NCBI RefSeq assembly: GCF_009870125.1
Contig: NC_046683.1
Coordinates: 60,279,869-60,343,868 of the forward strand
Origin: Drosophila pseudoobscura
Taxonomy: Eukaryota > Arthropoda > Insecta > Diptera > Drosophilidae
Direction of reading: 5' to 3'
Length of the DNA stretch: 64,000 nucleotides
Part shown: positions 12,561-23,292 of the stretch, piece after piece
How positions within the stretch are numbered: position 1 is the first letter of the stretch
Layout of the letters: every line of letters begins with the position of its first letter
The notes under the pieces: model-generated
Database searches by the model: none
Told to the model about the DNA's origin: nothing
The model's input: only the letters and a program-made list of their open reading frames with translations
Made by a program: the position numbers and the translations under genes

Positions 12561-13188
12561 ATTATAACTAATATACATATATATCATTCCTTGTCAAACA
12601 ATCTTTGAATTTATTTTCTTTTTAATGTTAAGAGCGTAGACTCGTCAGTTTATTGGATGGAAATGGGAATCACCCACTACGGCAACCTGACGTGGCAGGG
12701 CGGCTGAGTACAAGGCAATCCTTGAAGCAGGGAATGTAGATCTGAGGCTGTACAGGTGCAAATACATCAGACATGACACAGTACCTGACATTATGGGGCG
12801 ACATTCCAAGCTGTTTTTCATGGCGCCACTGTTTAAGAACACATGTAACTTTGGGGTTCGGAGGATACATGACAGGTGCGTATTTTACCCGTATGAGCAA
12901 TAATTTGAAACATAATTTCCATATTGCCATATACTTCTTACTTGGATACAATTTTCCAATTTAAAGCCTTAGAATAGTAGTTTTTCAGAGCAGCAGTAGG
13001 GGGATTTACACTCTAATAAAGGAAATGTACGTACGTATAGGCATGGCATACGATTTGAGGGGGCATATAAAAAAGGATAGCTATATAAATATCATTGTGT
13101 TGTTGCTGTGTGTGTGTTCCGCATTCGTTTGTTTTAGGATTCAAAGGTTAGGTGGTTTCAGTCCCCACTCTCTCAATCTCTCGAGTGT
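12561..13188. other. Intergenic between copy A and SrpRbeta
   Basis: Contains overlapping minus-strand open frames of 65 and 93 codons (12645-12951) that I cannot assign to any family, and AT-rich spacer. It also holds the 3' untranslated part of the SrpRbeta transcript. No confident gene. Confidence 0.5.
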
Positions 13189-14057
13189 TCACATAAGGCG
13201 ACCCATCCAGTCGGTCAGGGTATTCAGTTCCTTCTCCTTGGCGGATGATTCCACAAACTGAATATTCTGCGAGATGTGGGCAAATTCGAAATCCCTGCCG
13301 GGCTTGCCCAGGGTCACGGGCTTATTGACATCATCGTCGCCCACCGACTGTAGCTTGCGGCTGCGTGTGTCCCGCACGGTATGCAGCTCCTTTTCGAGGA
13401 GACTCTTGATGACCTGTGCACTCTTGGCCGTTGTCTGGTCCTGTTTGTTGCATAGCACCAGCACAGAGCAGGGCTGGGTGGCGCTATCCGCCAGAATGGT
13501 GTACAGAGTGCTGCAAGGAAAGAGTGCCAATAAGAGAATATCTATGGACTACGCTATGGAAGATCTTCAGCACTTACTCTGCCACATCTCGGATATCCTT
13601 TTGCACTGTCACCGAGTCCACGACAAACACAATGCCCTTTGCCTTGTGCTTGTACAGATCGAAGCATTTGTCCCGCACGCGATAGTGTCCGGGAATGTCC
13701 ACGAGGCGAACGGATGAGTGTCCACCCGCCTGATAGTCGCCCACATTCTCCTTGATGGACGTAAAGGTCTCCGGCAATTTGCCATGCAACAGCTGCATAA
13801 ATATGGCACTCTTGCCGGACTCACATAGCCCCGTTAAGAGAAAGTCCCTGCGGCCGGCCGAACGTCGTCGCAGAATGACAAATATCGCTGCAAATGGAGG
13901 AAGAATTGGAATTAGCATTATTTCTGGGTGCAAGCCACGTGGCCAACTCACCCACAGCAATGAAGCCGAGCAGCAGGGCCACCAGGATGGGCCCCGAGTC
14001 AATCTCTCCCAGCTTAATGTGCTTCTTTTCGCGTACATTTTCATTTAGTTTGTCCAT
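13189..14057 (-). CDS. SrpRbeta: Signal recognition particle receptor subunit beta
   Basis: Three coding exons: 14057-13952, 13887-13578 and 13510-13189, joined by 64- and 67-base GT-AG introns with matching phases, giving 245 aa. The protein is a membrane-anchored small GTPase that tethers the SRP receptor alpha subunit to the ER, where ribosome-nascent-chain complexes dock. An N-terminal transmembrane segment (about residues 24-40) is completed by the first splice. It is followed by an ARF-like G domain: the P-loop GLCESGKS, DIPGH (G3), NKQD (G4) and SSAKE (G5). The length and single N-terminal anchor fit the family. The start ATG at 14057 is the first in frame before the transmembrane segment. 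Its neighbour on the same strand, WRB, also works in membrane-protein insertion at the ER. Confidence 0.95.
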
Positions 14058-14782
14058 TTTCGTGCAAACAATCCGTTTCTGGGGGCAAAGTGACACGCAC
14101 TGACCCTCAGAAATATACCGAAATACGTCACAAATTTCAAAATATACTGACAAATTATTTGTATTTAAATTCCATCATATCCTCGATTTTGATATTACGT
14201 AGAATATTACTAACTAGCTAAGACCCTCAGGGCTGAACTCATAGTTTTATCCAAATTTTAAATCAATATCCTAATAAACCTCAGTTGTCCACTTTTTAAC
14301 ATTCCTTTTTTACGAATTTAAAAAAAAAATTGAGATTTTGATGGCAAACGATCAGGAATTCGATGCTGATATCCGATGTGGCTAGTGACATGGCTCTAAA
14401 TAGCGATACTACACGATTTCTACATTGGTGCATTGGACAAGAGGGTGAGTCCATAACGCGTCTTAAAATATACTGGAAAATACTAGAAATACTATGAAAA
14501 GTAGAAAACTTTCAAGGTGTATGAGCTGGACATGGTGGCACGAAAATCAGTGTGACCTCGGACTACTGGAAGCCGTCAACTGACAACGTCAAATATTGAC
14601 GCGCGCAGCTTGAAATTTATGTGAAAATACTTTTATTTCAGAGGTTTAAGGTTTAAATCGTGGCCTTTACGAAGCGTTTGCCAAGCATAACAGAAAATTT
14701 AATGTATGTCGAGCGCCTTCTATATATCCATTGCATTTAAACGCACAGTTTTGGTTCCTTGGGTCCATCCATTCCACTCCAC
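14058..14782. other. Intergenic, SrpRbeta promoter and WRB 3' region
   Basis: Presumed SrpRbeta promoter plus the 3' untranslated end of WRB, with a minus-strand AATAAA at 14632-14637. A minus-strand match to the fly core-promoter Motif 1 (GGTCACACT) lies near 14548-14557. A short plus-strand open stretch at 14362-14450 ends at a good-looking donor (GTGAGT), but no partner exon is evident. Confidence 0.45.
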
Positions 14783-15406
14783 TCACGCATCGCGCTTCAT
14801 TATCATATTGTAAATCAAGCGAAAGGTAACATTACAGGAGAATGCCCAGACGGGCACCGAAATAGCATTGTACACGCCAGTGGGAAAACTCAGGAGGCCC
14901 GTAAATGGCGCCAGGCTGATGCGCAAATCGATGACTATCACGGGTGTGCTGCGATTCAGGATGCTGACAATGATAAGGATCAGGGCCAACAGTACTTTGG
15001 ATACGTAATATGCCACTGTATCAATTCCCATCTCCTTGAAGGCGTCTATGTTTTTGGCCGACTTGAATTTGGCCTCTGCATCGGCGACTTTCCGTTCCGC
15101 GCGCAGAGTTTTAATGGCCTTGACGTACTCCCCCGAATGTTCCGCATTGCGCACATTTTCCAACTCCTCCCGGGCAGCATCTATCTCGGATTGCCACAGC
15201 CGCCCGTCCGCTCGGCTAGTCTTCCAAAAACGTGACACTTTCAGCTGTGGAGGGAAGGGAAGAGAAGACCTTTAGTCGCCGCCGCCGACTGTTTTCGGAC
15301 ACAAAGTTCCGTGCACTCTTTTTGGATGACTTACGTAGTTCCGTATGAAATCTGGCAGGATCGTGTTGATAAGACTCAGCAGGGCTATAAGTGGTAATAG
15401 TTCCAT
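14783..15406 (-). CDS. GET1/WRB tail-anchored protein insertion receptor subunit
   Basis: Two exons, 15406-15335 (24 codons) and 15244-14783, with a 90-base phase-0 intron, give 177 aa, close to human WRB (about 174). GET1/WRB, with GET2/CAMLG, forms the ER receptor that takes tail-anchored proteins from the GET3/TRC40 ATPase and inserts them. The layout fits: an N-terminal hydrophobic segment (residues about 2-18), a cytosolic charged coiled-coil region (about 25-95, many Arg/Lys/Glu/Ala), then two more hydrophobic segments. The first of these is LLALILIIVSILN; the second lies near the C-terminus, around VPVWAFSCNV. The first exon is too short to stand out by itself, but the splice restores the expected N-terminal membrane helix. 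Confidence 0.88.
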
Positions 15407-15689
15407 CGCTTTGTGTCAGATTATGGCCAATGATGGTGAGTTTTAGTGACCAAATTAAAATATATGTCTGAAAATAACAAAGTAGTTTTTGCTGTGTTGG
15501 TAAATGACACAAAATCTAAAACAGCTGACTTTTATTCAAAAAGTTGGCAGCGCCCTTTCTGTCTGTCTCGCTCTCTCTCACTATCTCAGAGCCGGCAAAA
15601 CAAAACACACATTTTTTTCTGGGAGAATTTTCTTGAATGTTCCACAAGAAATGACTGATTAGCAGAGGAGCAAAAGCAAAACCACAAAC
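15407..15689. promoter_or_regulatory. Bidirectional promoter between WRB and EDRF1
   Basis: Only 283 bases separate the divergent start codons. The interval holds a near-consensus fly core-promoter E-box (CAGCTG at 15522-15527) and no TATA box, as is common for housekeeping pairs. Confidence 0.6.
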
Positions 15690-18600
15690 ATGGAAGATAG
15701 CAACGAAGAGGTAAGCCTTTGCGCAGTTCAAAAACATATAATTTATGATTGATTTCTCGCTAGATTGAACCCTGTCGTAGCATTGGGCCGCACGAGCTGG
15801 ACGTCGTAAAAAGTCAGGCGGTTATAAAATTATCGCCCGTCCAGCTGCCGGCCCATTTCAAGCGCCTAGAATGCAACACGAATCTGAATCTGCCACCCCT
15901 CAACTGGCTGACGACCTCCCACAGCAGCCACGGGCTGCACCAGGCTCTGTATCAGAGTGCTGGCTTCGCCAGCTTCCGTCTGGGCCAGATGTTTCCCGAC
16001 TGTGTTGGCGAGGTGGATGTGGTGTCCGATGCGGAGAACATCAAGCAGTTGCTGAAGCTCCCATACAGTGCCCAGAGCCCCATTAGCATGGTGGTACACA
16101 AGGTGGGCAACACCCTGCTGCTGGACGAGTTCGATATACAGAAATATCTGCTACGCAAATCGGATGATGACTGGAAATGGCTGCGCACGTTCATCCTCGA
16201 GCACATCTTGTCGTTTGGCGACAAGCAGCACAACTACTGCCTGAAAGAGCGCAATCGGGAGGCTCTGCAAACAAAGAATCTGCTCTCCAAGTTCCTGTAT
16301 CACAGCCTAAAACAAACAGGCGATGGCGGGGAGTATGATGTGCACACTACGCCCACGCAGTTGACCAGCAGACGCCAGGGATTGCCCATCACGGGTCCCG
16401 TGCTGCCAGAGCCGAAGATCGAGGAGAATGTTCCCGATCCCAAGTCCAGTCATGCGTTCAACCGGAACGTGGTGTGGACCTTTGAGGATATCCGTATGCT
16501 CATTGGCACCGACATGCCCATCTTTGGAGGGCCCAATCGACCGTGCATTAGCCTCCGCCTGCGCGACGCCGCCCAGCCCATAAATGTGCTGACTGGCATC
16601 GACTACTGGCTGGATAACCTCATGTGCAATGTTCCCGAGGTTGTGATGTGCTACCATCTGGATGGGATTGTCCAGAAATACGAAATCATCAAGACTGAGG
16701 ATCTGCCCTATCTGGAGAACTCGCAATTCTCGCCGCAGGTGGTGCGCAATGTGGCCCAGAATATATTGGCCTTCCTCAAGGCCAATGCCACGAAGGCCGG
16801 CCACACCTACTGGCTGTTCAAGGGACGCAACGATGATGTGGTCAAGCTCTACGACCTGACCACTCTCTACCAGAACCAGACGACCCAGGCCGCCGAAGAG
16901 TCTGAGTCGCCGCCGCAGCAGCAGGTGAACCCGTTTACCGTGCCCGTGGGCATGCTGCTCTATTCTGTCGCTCGTAACATGAAGAACACGCTGCAGCACA
17001 TCAGCCCCAGGACGGCGGGCAGCATACGCGCCCTGCTGGACAACTGCATCAAGCTGCTGCCCAAGGAGCAGTATCCGCAAATTGTCAGCTCCTCGCACTA
17101 TATACTCTCCGACCTGCATGTGCCGGCTGGCATCGATCCCAAGGCGCCCAAGTTCGAGGATCTGGACTCGGACACACAGTCGCTGTACGATGATGATGAG
17201 GAGGACGAGGAGGACTATGACGATGAGCCCCTGGACTGCGATGGAATCTATGGCAGTGACAAGTACTATCAAAGTGCCGAACAGAGCGGAGGCAAGGCCA
17301 ACGTGGCTGTGAGACACATTTGCGATGCTCTCCGGGAATTCAAATCGCACGCCAAGAAGTCCAAGCCGGCTCCCCTGCTCGCCTCGACAGCGGAACGTTG
17401 CACCATCTCGCTGGAGCACATCAGTGCGGGCATCTCCTGTCTGCAATACTTTAATGGCAATCAGGAGGAGAAGCTCAAGGAAACGGAGACGATTGCCAAG
17501 CAGGAGGAAAAGCAACGCATTCTCCATGAAGAGCAGAATCCCAATATGGCCAGGCCGTTCAATGCCATACCACTGCCATATGAGCAGTTGCAGGTGACGC
17601 AGGCACAGTCCCAGTCCCAGTCCCAGTCCGAGACCCAGTCCCAGCCGCAGGCAGAGGCACAGGCGCAAGCCATCAAGAAGCCCAACGCCAAGGCCAAAGG
17701 CAGCAAGTCCAAGGAGCTGGCCACCACCAATACCAGTACCACAGATGGAAAATCCTACACGCAGCTCAGTGCCAAGTTCAATAGTCAGCATTTTGGCTCG
17801 TGGAATGTCCATCTGAAGCTGCTGCTGCTGGAGAAGGCCTGCCTAACGGGCGCCACACTGGCGGAGCACCACTACGAGTCGCACCAGTACGGCTCCACGC
17901 TGCGATCCATTGAGCTGGCATCTCGCTGCCAGCAGGTACTCAACAAGTACATGGCCAATGTGGTCTCACAACAGAGCTGCCTGCTGGGCCGAGCCGGCGA
18001 CTGTTTCTTTCAAATGTCCAAGAACTGGGAGGCCATCGATGAGTATGTGCGCCAATACGAGGAGCAGGACGAATCGACCCGAGTGATTGGCGAAGAACTG
18101 TCACTGGAACTGGGGGAGGAGGAGGAGGAGCAGCTGCCTTCGCTGGCTCCCGTCAAAAACGTCGAACAGGTGATGATGAACAGCTGCAAGTGCTACGAAC
18201 TGGCCCTGGAGCATGCCCAAAAGGCCGAGAGCAATGAGCTGCTGCGACGATTGGGAAATGTTCGAAACGAGCTGGGTCTCAAGTACATGTACTGGGCACA
18301 GGGTGAGTTTTTCTATAAAATCCTGCTGGATATCTAACCGAGAGCATTGATGTACATTTCAGAGGAGTACCGCGAGGTTGTGGAGAAAAAAGAGGCATCG
18401 GAAGCTGCCGGAGATGATAAACAGGAACAGGATAATGCCACTGCCGAACCGCTCTACGTTAAGCTGACTGTCAATTCTTATGACTGCCTGCGCCGTGGCA
18501 TCGAGGCCTTTACCGCAGTGCAGGACAATGTTAATCTGGCCTTTCTTTATTGCAACATGGGTAGATTTATGCGTCTGCGCGCCCATCTGACCATGCCCAA

Positions 18601-19666
18601 TGAGAGGTGTGTACTGTACCAGCTTGAGTCCATTATGCATATATTCTATATCTATTACCATTCGCAGTGCCATTACTTTAGACTCACAAAAAGCCTTTTA
18701 TAACGAGGCCTTCAACTATTACGAGAAGGCCAAAGACTGCCTGGACACGCGCAAAGCGAATGCCGAGCTCTGGGATCTTGTCAATTGGGAGCTATCCACT
18801 GCCACCTTTACGCTAGCCAAACAGCTGCAGGACCACAGTGCAGCAGACAAGAACAGCCTGGTGGAGGCCTCCAAAGAGGTGCTCGAACTGCTGCAAAAGG
18901 CCCTGCGCCTGTGCGATGTGGAGCATGCTGGGGCACGCCAAGTGCTCTACAGCTTTCGTGCTGGCTTGATACACAAAAGGTACCAGAACATTCAGAGATC
19001 TTAGAGATATTTTGGTACTTAAAATCTCTTTCGTTAGGATTGCATCTTTTCATTATTCGCAACTGCGTTCGAATGGCTGCTGCGATCTGTCGCAGCTGCC
19101 CAAATCCACGTTGCAGCTGTGCAAATATCACTACGAGAAGTCCACTCAAATCCTGGAGAGCCTCAAGGAGGTGGGCGACCTGCTGGTGGTGCAACTAGAG
19201 CGTATATCCCTGCATGAATTTCTGGCGGAACGTAAGTTTAACGAAATTAGTCCCACATGAATGCTGCCTAAGATGTTTTCCGACAGTTTCCACCCACTCT
19301 GCGCAGAAGATCAAGCAAATGCAAGCTGCTCTGGAGATTTGCTTGCAGTGCCAGACCATTTTTGGCCACGTCATCGATGCTAACAGCCAGGTCGATGACG
19401 AATTCGCCGCACATCTGTCACTCTTTGAGAGCCGCTTGCAGAATGCATTGAAGACGCTCACGAAGCTGCTGCTGACCGGCAAGGATCCCAAACAGCTGTC
19501 GGCATTGTACAAGCGCATGTATATGGAAACCTTGACTGGGAAACATGGGACAGGGGCCCAGCATACAGCAGCAGCAGCATGCGCTGATGAAGCGCCACCA
19601 AAACATTTGCACACGCTGCTCGGCCGGCTACAAGCCATGTGCGACGCTCACCTCGCCGTGGGCTAG
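15690..19666 (+). CDS. EDRF1: EDRF1 family protein (erythroid differentiation-related factor 1 orthologue)
   Basis: Six coding exons: 15690-15710, 15764-18302, 18363-18606, 18668-18979, 19038-19231 and 19287-19666. All junctions are GT-AG and phase-consistent, giving 1229 aa (human EDRF1 about 1238). The first exon encodes only MEDSNEE. The conserved block is at about residues 170-400, including YWLDNLMCNVPEV and TYWLFKGRNDDVVKLYDLT. An Asp/Glu-rich acidic run sits near 483-500 and a Gln/Ser-rich low-complexity tract near 615-640. The C-terminal third is helical with TPR-like character. The molecular role of the family in flies is not established; the human protein is described as affecting globin gene expression. 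A plus-strand AATAAA at 20382-20387 could end the transcript, which would then overlap the small minus-strand gene downstream. I believe this is the D. melanogaster gene just upstream of Cp18, from memory. Confidence 0.9.
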
Positions 19667-19772
19667 CCAAAGCGGCTGTACGTGTCTTCGAGGGGGTTTC
19701 ATAAAGAACCGATCAAATCGTATGCATTGCATTGCTCGCTGTCTCTCGCTTGTTTATTAATGTATTCTGTGC

Positions 19773-20007
19773 TTAGCCCCGCTTGCCGCAACCGCAATCA
19801 TCGCTGGTCGCCTCATCCACCCGGCCAACAGCGACGCCCATCTGCAGAAACGACACCAGCAGCACAACCACCACCACCATCGCCAGTTGTAGGATCTGTC
19901 AAAGCATCAACATTATTATCTTCAATATCACTTCAGTCTTCAAACTATAAATGTATGTGGCCGTATCGCGGTATATATCTCACCTTGCAGCGTCGTTGAG
20001 TTCTCAT
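19773..20007 (-). CDS. Candidate small secreted peptide precursor, 48 aa
   Basis: Two exons, 20007-19984 (8 codons) and 19895-19773, with an 88-base phase-0 GT-AG intron. The precursor starts MRTQRRCK, continues with a strongly hydrophobic Val/Leu core typical of a signal peptide (residues about 9-28), and ends in a short polar tail containing DDCGCGKRG. A TATA-like element on the minus strand (20044-20050) lies about 40 bases upstream of the ATG, and an AATAAA (19753-19758) lies 15 bases past the stop. All parts of a compact transcription unit are therefore present. It matches no family I recognise, and the very short 5' leader is unusual. It could instead encode a one-pass membrane microprotein, or be a chance assembly. 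Confidence 0.45.
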
Positions 20008-20159
20008 TTTGAGTGCGTTTGCTGGCCATGGGCACGGCGGCTCTTATAAAGTCTGAGGGTCTTGGGCCCAAAACGTGTCGCTCATCAAGATTGGCTAAAC
20101 ACACCCCCACAATCGAAGTCAGCTTCTGTTCAAAATTCTGTTGAACAAGAGCCAACAAT

Positions 20160-20500
20160 CGCCACTACTGGATGCGCAGATATGCGCAGAGGCCTTAGCT
20201 ACGTTTCACTCTTAACTCTAAACACACTCTTAACCTAATCTCTTTTAGAACACTCTTTAACTTTAATGGAAATCAAGATCTGTCTCTGATGTACTCTTAG
20301 AAAATGGCTTTAATATTTAAGCTCTGCTTCCCAGTTTGATTATTACTTATAAAGTTGTACATCATTCATAAATTGAAAGCCAATAAAAAGCGTTTTAAAA
20401 GCAATGTTCCACCGTCTATAGGATGCTGATCCCCCAAGCCTTTTCCACTTCTAAACCGTACATTATTCTAGCCAAGTGTTCCACCGCATTTGAGACAACT
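20160..20500. other. Intergenic, EDRF1 3' region
   Basis: AT-rich noncoding sequence with the candidate EDRF1 poly(A) signal at 20382-20387. Nothing else recognisable. Confidence 0.5.
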
Positions 20501-20503
20501 TTC

Positions 20504-20830
20504 AAAGACAATTTCCTAAAGTTGTACTCGAATATTATTGAAAAGCTTAGTGGGGCGTGGGGGTTTTATTGTTTATAATTTTATTGTAATTTTATCTGAA
20601 CTTTTTTTGCTTTTGTATATAAATTCTACCAACGCAGCAGAAAGTTGAAGCCCAATGCCTTTTGCCATTTTCTGTGTCACCGACAAAAATGGTGTCACGG
20701 CTCGCATGGGAGCACCGTGGAGCCAATGTCAGCCAACAGTGAACAGAAATGCCACGAGTCACGACTCACGAGGAAAAAGTGTTCAATAATGGGAAATGCT
20801 AGTGGTAGAAGCTTCCGACGAGTCATAGCT
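20504..20830. promoter_or_regulatory. Expected position of amplification control element ACE3
   Basis: In D. melanogaster, ACE3 lies about 310-630 bases upstream of the Cp18 transcription start and loads ORC for chorion gene amplification. Counting back from the start inferred here (about 21134) gives this interval. It contains a strongly AT-rich stretch (20561-20630), suited to ORC binding. It also has a Myb-type YAACNG word (CAACAG at 20734-20739) and a direct repeat of GTGTCAC (about 20673 and 20692). The assignment is positional; I cannot align it to the melanogaster element. Confidence 0.5.
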
Positions 20831-21072
20831 CGTTGCGTAATGAGCAGGGGGGGTCTCGTCTCCCACAGACAATGCCATAACCATAGACGACGCCTGCTAT
20901 CTGGACCGCAGCCGAATTGAGAGCCAAGAGTTTTTGGCTCTGGGGTCTGGGGTCTGGACTGCTGCACACGTCGTCGGTGACGTCTTGAGATTGCAGAACG
21001 GGAGCTCGGAAACTTGGAAACTTGGCAGCTCGGGAACTCCGACGAGAGCCAAAATTGCATCACATTCCCCAG

Positions 21073-21138
21073 TCACGTAAGCGAATTATTATTGCCTGGA
21101 TTTCCGTATAAAAACATACTATCCGAAGCAGTCAGGCA
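21073..21138 (+). promoter_or_regulatory. Cp18 promoter
   Basis: TCACGT, the element shared by fly chorion promoters, at 21073-21078; TATAAAAA at 21107-21114; initiator-like sequence with the likely start near 21134. The ATG follows about 50 bases downstream. Confidence 0.85.
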
Positions 21139-21183
21139 TTAGTTACCCAGCAACCAGACAAACCCAAACAAACAAACCACAAA

Positions 21184-21788
21184 ATGATGAAGTTCATGGT
21201 AAGTCCCCGTACAGCCAGCCCTCTTCCGGAGCCCCAAACTGATCTAGATCCTTCCTCTGCTCCGCCCCTCAGTGCATTTTCATCTGCGCCGTGGCTGCAG
21301 TTTCGGCCAGCGGCTATGGAGGTCGCCGTGGAAGCTACGGCAGTGCACCAATTGGCGCCTATGCCTACCAGGTGCAGCCTGCCCTGACCGTCAAGGCGAT
21401 CATACCCTCGTACGGCGGACAGCGCAGCGGCTATGGCCACAACCAGGGAGGATATGGCGGTGGCTATGAGGCGGCACCCATTTCTTCGGCCTACAGCAAT
21501 GCCAACATTGGCAGCCAGTACTCCGGATCCGGCTATGGCGGTGCTCCGCCCGTCGATCGCGAGGCCATTGCCCTGGCCAAGCTCGCCCTCGCCGCACCCA
21601 GTGCCGGAGGACCCCTTGTCTGGCGCGAGCCCGCACGTCGCGTGCAGCCCGCCTACGGGCCCAGCAACTATGGTGCTCCCCAGCAGAGCTACGGACGCGG
21701 TGATGAGGCCCAGGGCGCTTCGGCGGCAGCTGCCTCCAGCTCAGTGGCTGGCGTCGGCAAGAAGGGATACCAGAAGTCATCCTATTAA
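21184..21788 (+). CDS. Cp18: Chorion protein S18
   Basis: Major eggshell protein secreted by follicle cells late in oogenesis. Exons 21184-21198 (MMKFM) and 21273-21788 give 176 aa (about 172 in D. melanogaster). The intron interrupts the signal peptide, which ends near VAAVSA. The mature chain is Gly/Tyr-rich with the conserved core YAYQVQPALTVKAI, then NIGSQYSGSGYGGAPPVD and the block IALAKLALAAPSAG, and ends GKKGYQKSSY. Tyrosines are the expected cross-linking residues of the chorion. It is first of four chorion genes in the same direction, beside ACE3 and ori-beta, so it should lie at the centre of the amplified domain. Poly(A) signal at 21835-21840. Confidence 0.97.
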
Positions 21789-21840
21789 GAGGCCAGAGGC
21801 ACAACCACAGTGAATCGTCGTTAAGGAATCTAAGAATAAA

Positions 21841-22660
21841 TGCAACGAAACATCAAGACTTAAACTATGGAGAGTTTTCATTCGCTTGGGGGTATTTTGG
21901 TTGGGTTCTGGGTTCAGATTTCTGTCTCATGGCTTTGGTTGGCCAAGAGCTGAACAAGCGCTAAAACGTTCTGGAAATTGCGTCTGTCGTGACTTGAAAT
22001 GAGTGCATAATCGTACTCGTATGAATGGAGTGGCTAAAGACTTTAAGAAAAGTTAAAAGCTAAAATGTTTTCAGTTTTCATTTAGCGTAGGTATTCTGGG
22101 AGATCTTCCAAAAACACCTGAGAATTGTCATGCTACGAATATGAAATTCCATTTACTGAATAGTTCTTCTAAGTTCTTTCCATACATGGATTATCCAGAA
22201 CTTTTTCTGCGAGAACCCTGTTCCAGTGCCCAGAAGCCTTAAACAGTTATCCTCTAACCAGGGATCAGTAACAGTTTCCTTATGCGGAACTCTCATGGAA
22301 CTGAAGAGAGAACGTTACTCCAACGAATGTTCAAATAAAATGACAATATGTCAAATATTTGTATGGGGGGAGGTCTATGGAGACCCAGCGCGTTTGCGAA
22401 TTCATTGAGAAAGTCGTGTGTACGGCGGGGGCTTGCTTGGGACAATCAGGCAACGAAACAATGGAACATCGCGTAACCCCAAGCGATTTTATAATGGCTC
22501 GCGACTCGAGACCTCCGACAAAAAGTAAATGGAAATCGAATACATACCCCAAAAGGTACATTTGTATATATATTGAGCAGTTATGTGGCCTGCATTGAAA
22601 CAGTATAGCACTATAACGTTTATTATTATATATAACCCGTATATGTGCGGATCGTATATG
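21841..22660. other. Cp18-Cp15 spacer, expected position of origin ori-beta
   Basis: In D. melanogaster the main amplification origin, ori-beta, lies just downstream of Cp18. This 820-base spacer is the equivalent place. It has no open frame of note and is AT-rich toward its end, with a dense AT block at 22595-22640. The assignment rests on position and composition only. Confidence 0.5.
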
Positions 22661-22662
22661 GG

Positions 22663-22726
22663 TCACGTAAATATCCAGTCTATTTTTCGCGTATAAAAGC
22701 GAGCGTTTCGGGCTAGGGAAATCATA
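22663..22726 (+). promoter_or_regulatory. Cp15 promoter
   Basis: TCACGT at 22663-22668, TATAAAA at 22692-22698, initiator-like ATCATAG with the likely start near 22724; ATG at 22770. Confidence 0.85.
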
Positions 22727-22769
22727 GTTTGATTGATTATCCCACAACCAACAAAACTAAGCATTCACC

Positions 22770-23198
22770 ATGAAGTACCTGGTAAGTAGTCCTGCAGACC
22801 CCTGCTCAAGGATCAGCCAGCTAATCCTCCTCCTCCCACAGTTCGTCTGCGTCAGCCTGGCCCTCTTCGCCTACATCAACGCTAGCCCGGTGTACGGTGG
22901 CAACCGCGGTGGATACGGCGGCGGATATGGCGGCGGAAACCACGGTGGATATGGCGGCGATCGTGTGGAGTACGAGCAAATCCTGGTGCCTTCTTATGGC
23001 CGCGGACACGGCAACCAGGGCTATGATCGTCCCCAGATCCTGCGATCGGCTCCCTCTGGCTCCAGTGCCTCGGCTGCTGCCTCCGCGGCGGCTGCTGCCA
23101 TCGCCCCTGGCCGCTACAGCCAGTGGGCCGTGCCCCGTTACGAGATCGATGGCAGCTACAACGGTCCCAGCCACGGACATGGCCGCGGCGGCTACTAA
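22770..23198 (+). CDS. Cp15: Chorion protein S15
   Basis: Eggshell structural protein, 122 aa (about 115 in D. melanogaster). Exon 1 is only MKYL (22770-22781); exon 2 is 22842-23198. The signal peptide continues FVCVSLALFAYINA across the intron, exactly as in the D. melanogaster protein. The mature part begins with tandem GGY/GGN repeats, then a VEYEQILVPSYG block, an Ala/Ser-rich stretch (about residues 75-98) and a Tyr/Gly/His tail ending GRGGY. Poly(A) signal at 23287-23292. Second gene of the cluster, in the same orientation as the others. Confidence 0.97.
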   Translation: MKYLVSSPADPCSRISQLILLLPQFVCVSLALFAYINASPVYGGNRGGYGGGYGGGNHGGYGGDRVEYEQILVPSYGRGHGNQGYDRPQILRSAPSGSSASAAASAAAAAIAPGRYSQWAVPRYEIDGSYNGPSHGHGRGGY

Positions 23199-23292
23199 TT
23201 CCTGCCCCTCAACGAATCGAATCGAGCCCATCAGACCCTTTTTCTTTGATCAAGCAGCAGCGGCAGCTGTGCTCTGAGATTGGAAAAATAAA

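Noticed and set aside
16307-17812. 501-codon open frame antisense to EDRF1
   Set aside because: It mirrors a GC-rich coding exon in the opposite strand. It has no family match, and the sense frame is a clear EDRF1 protein with consistent splices.
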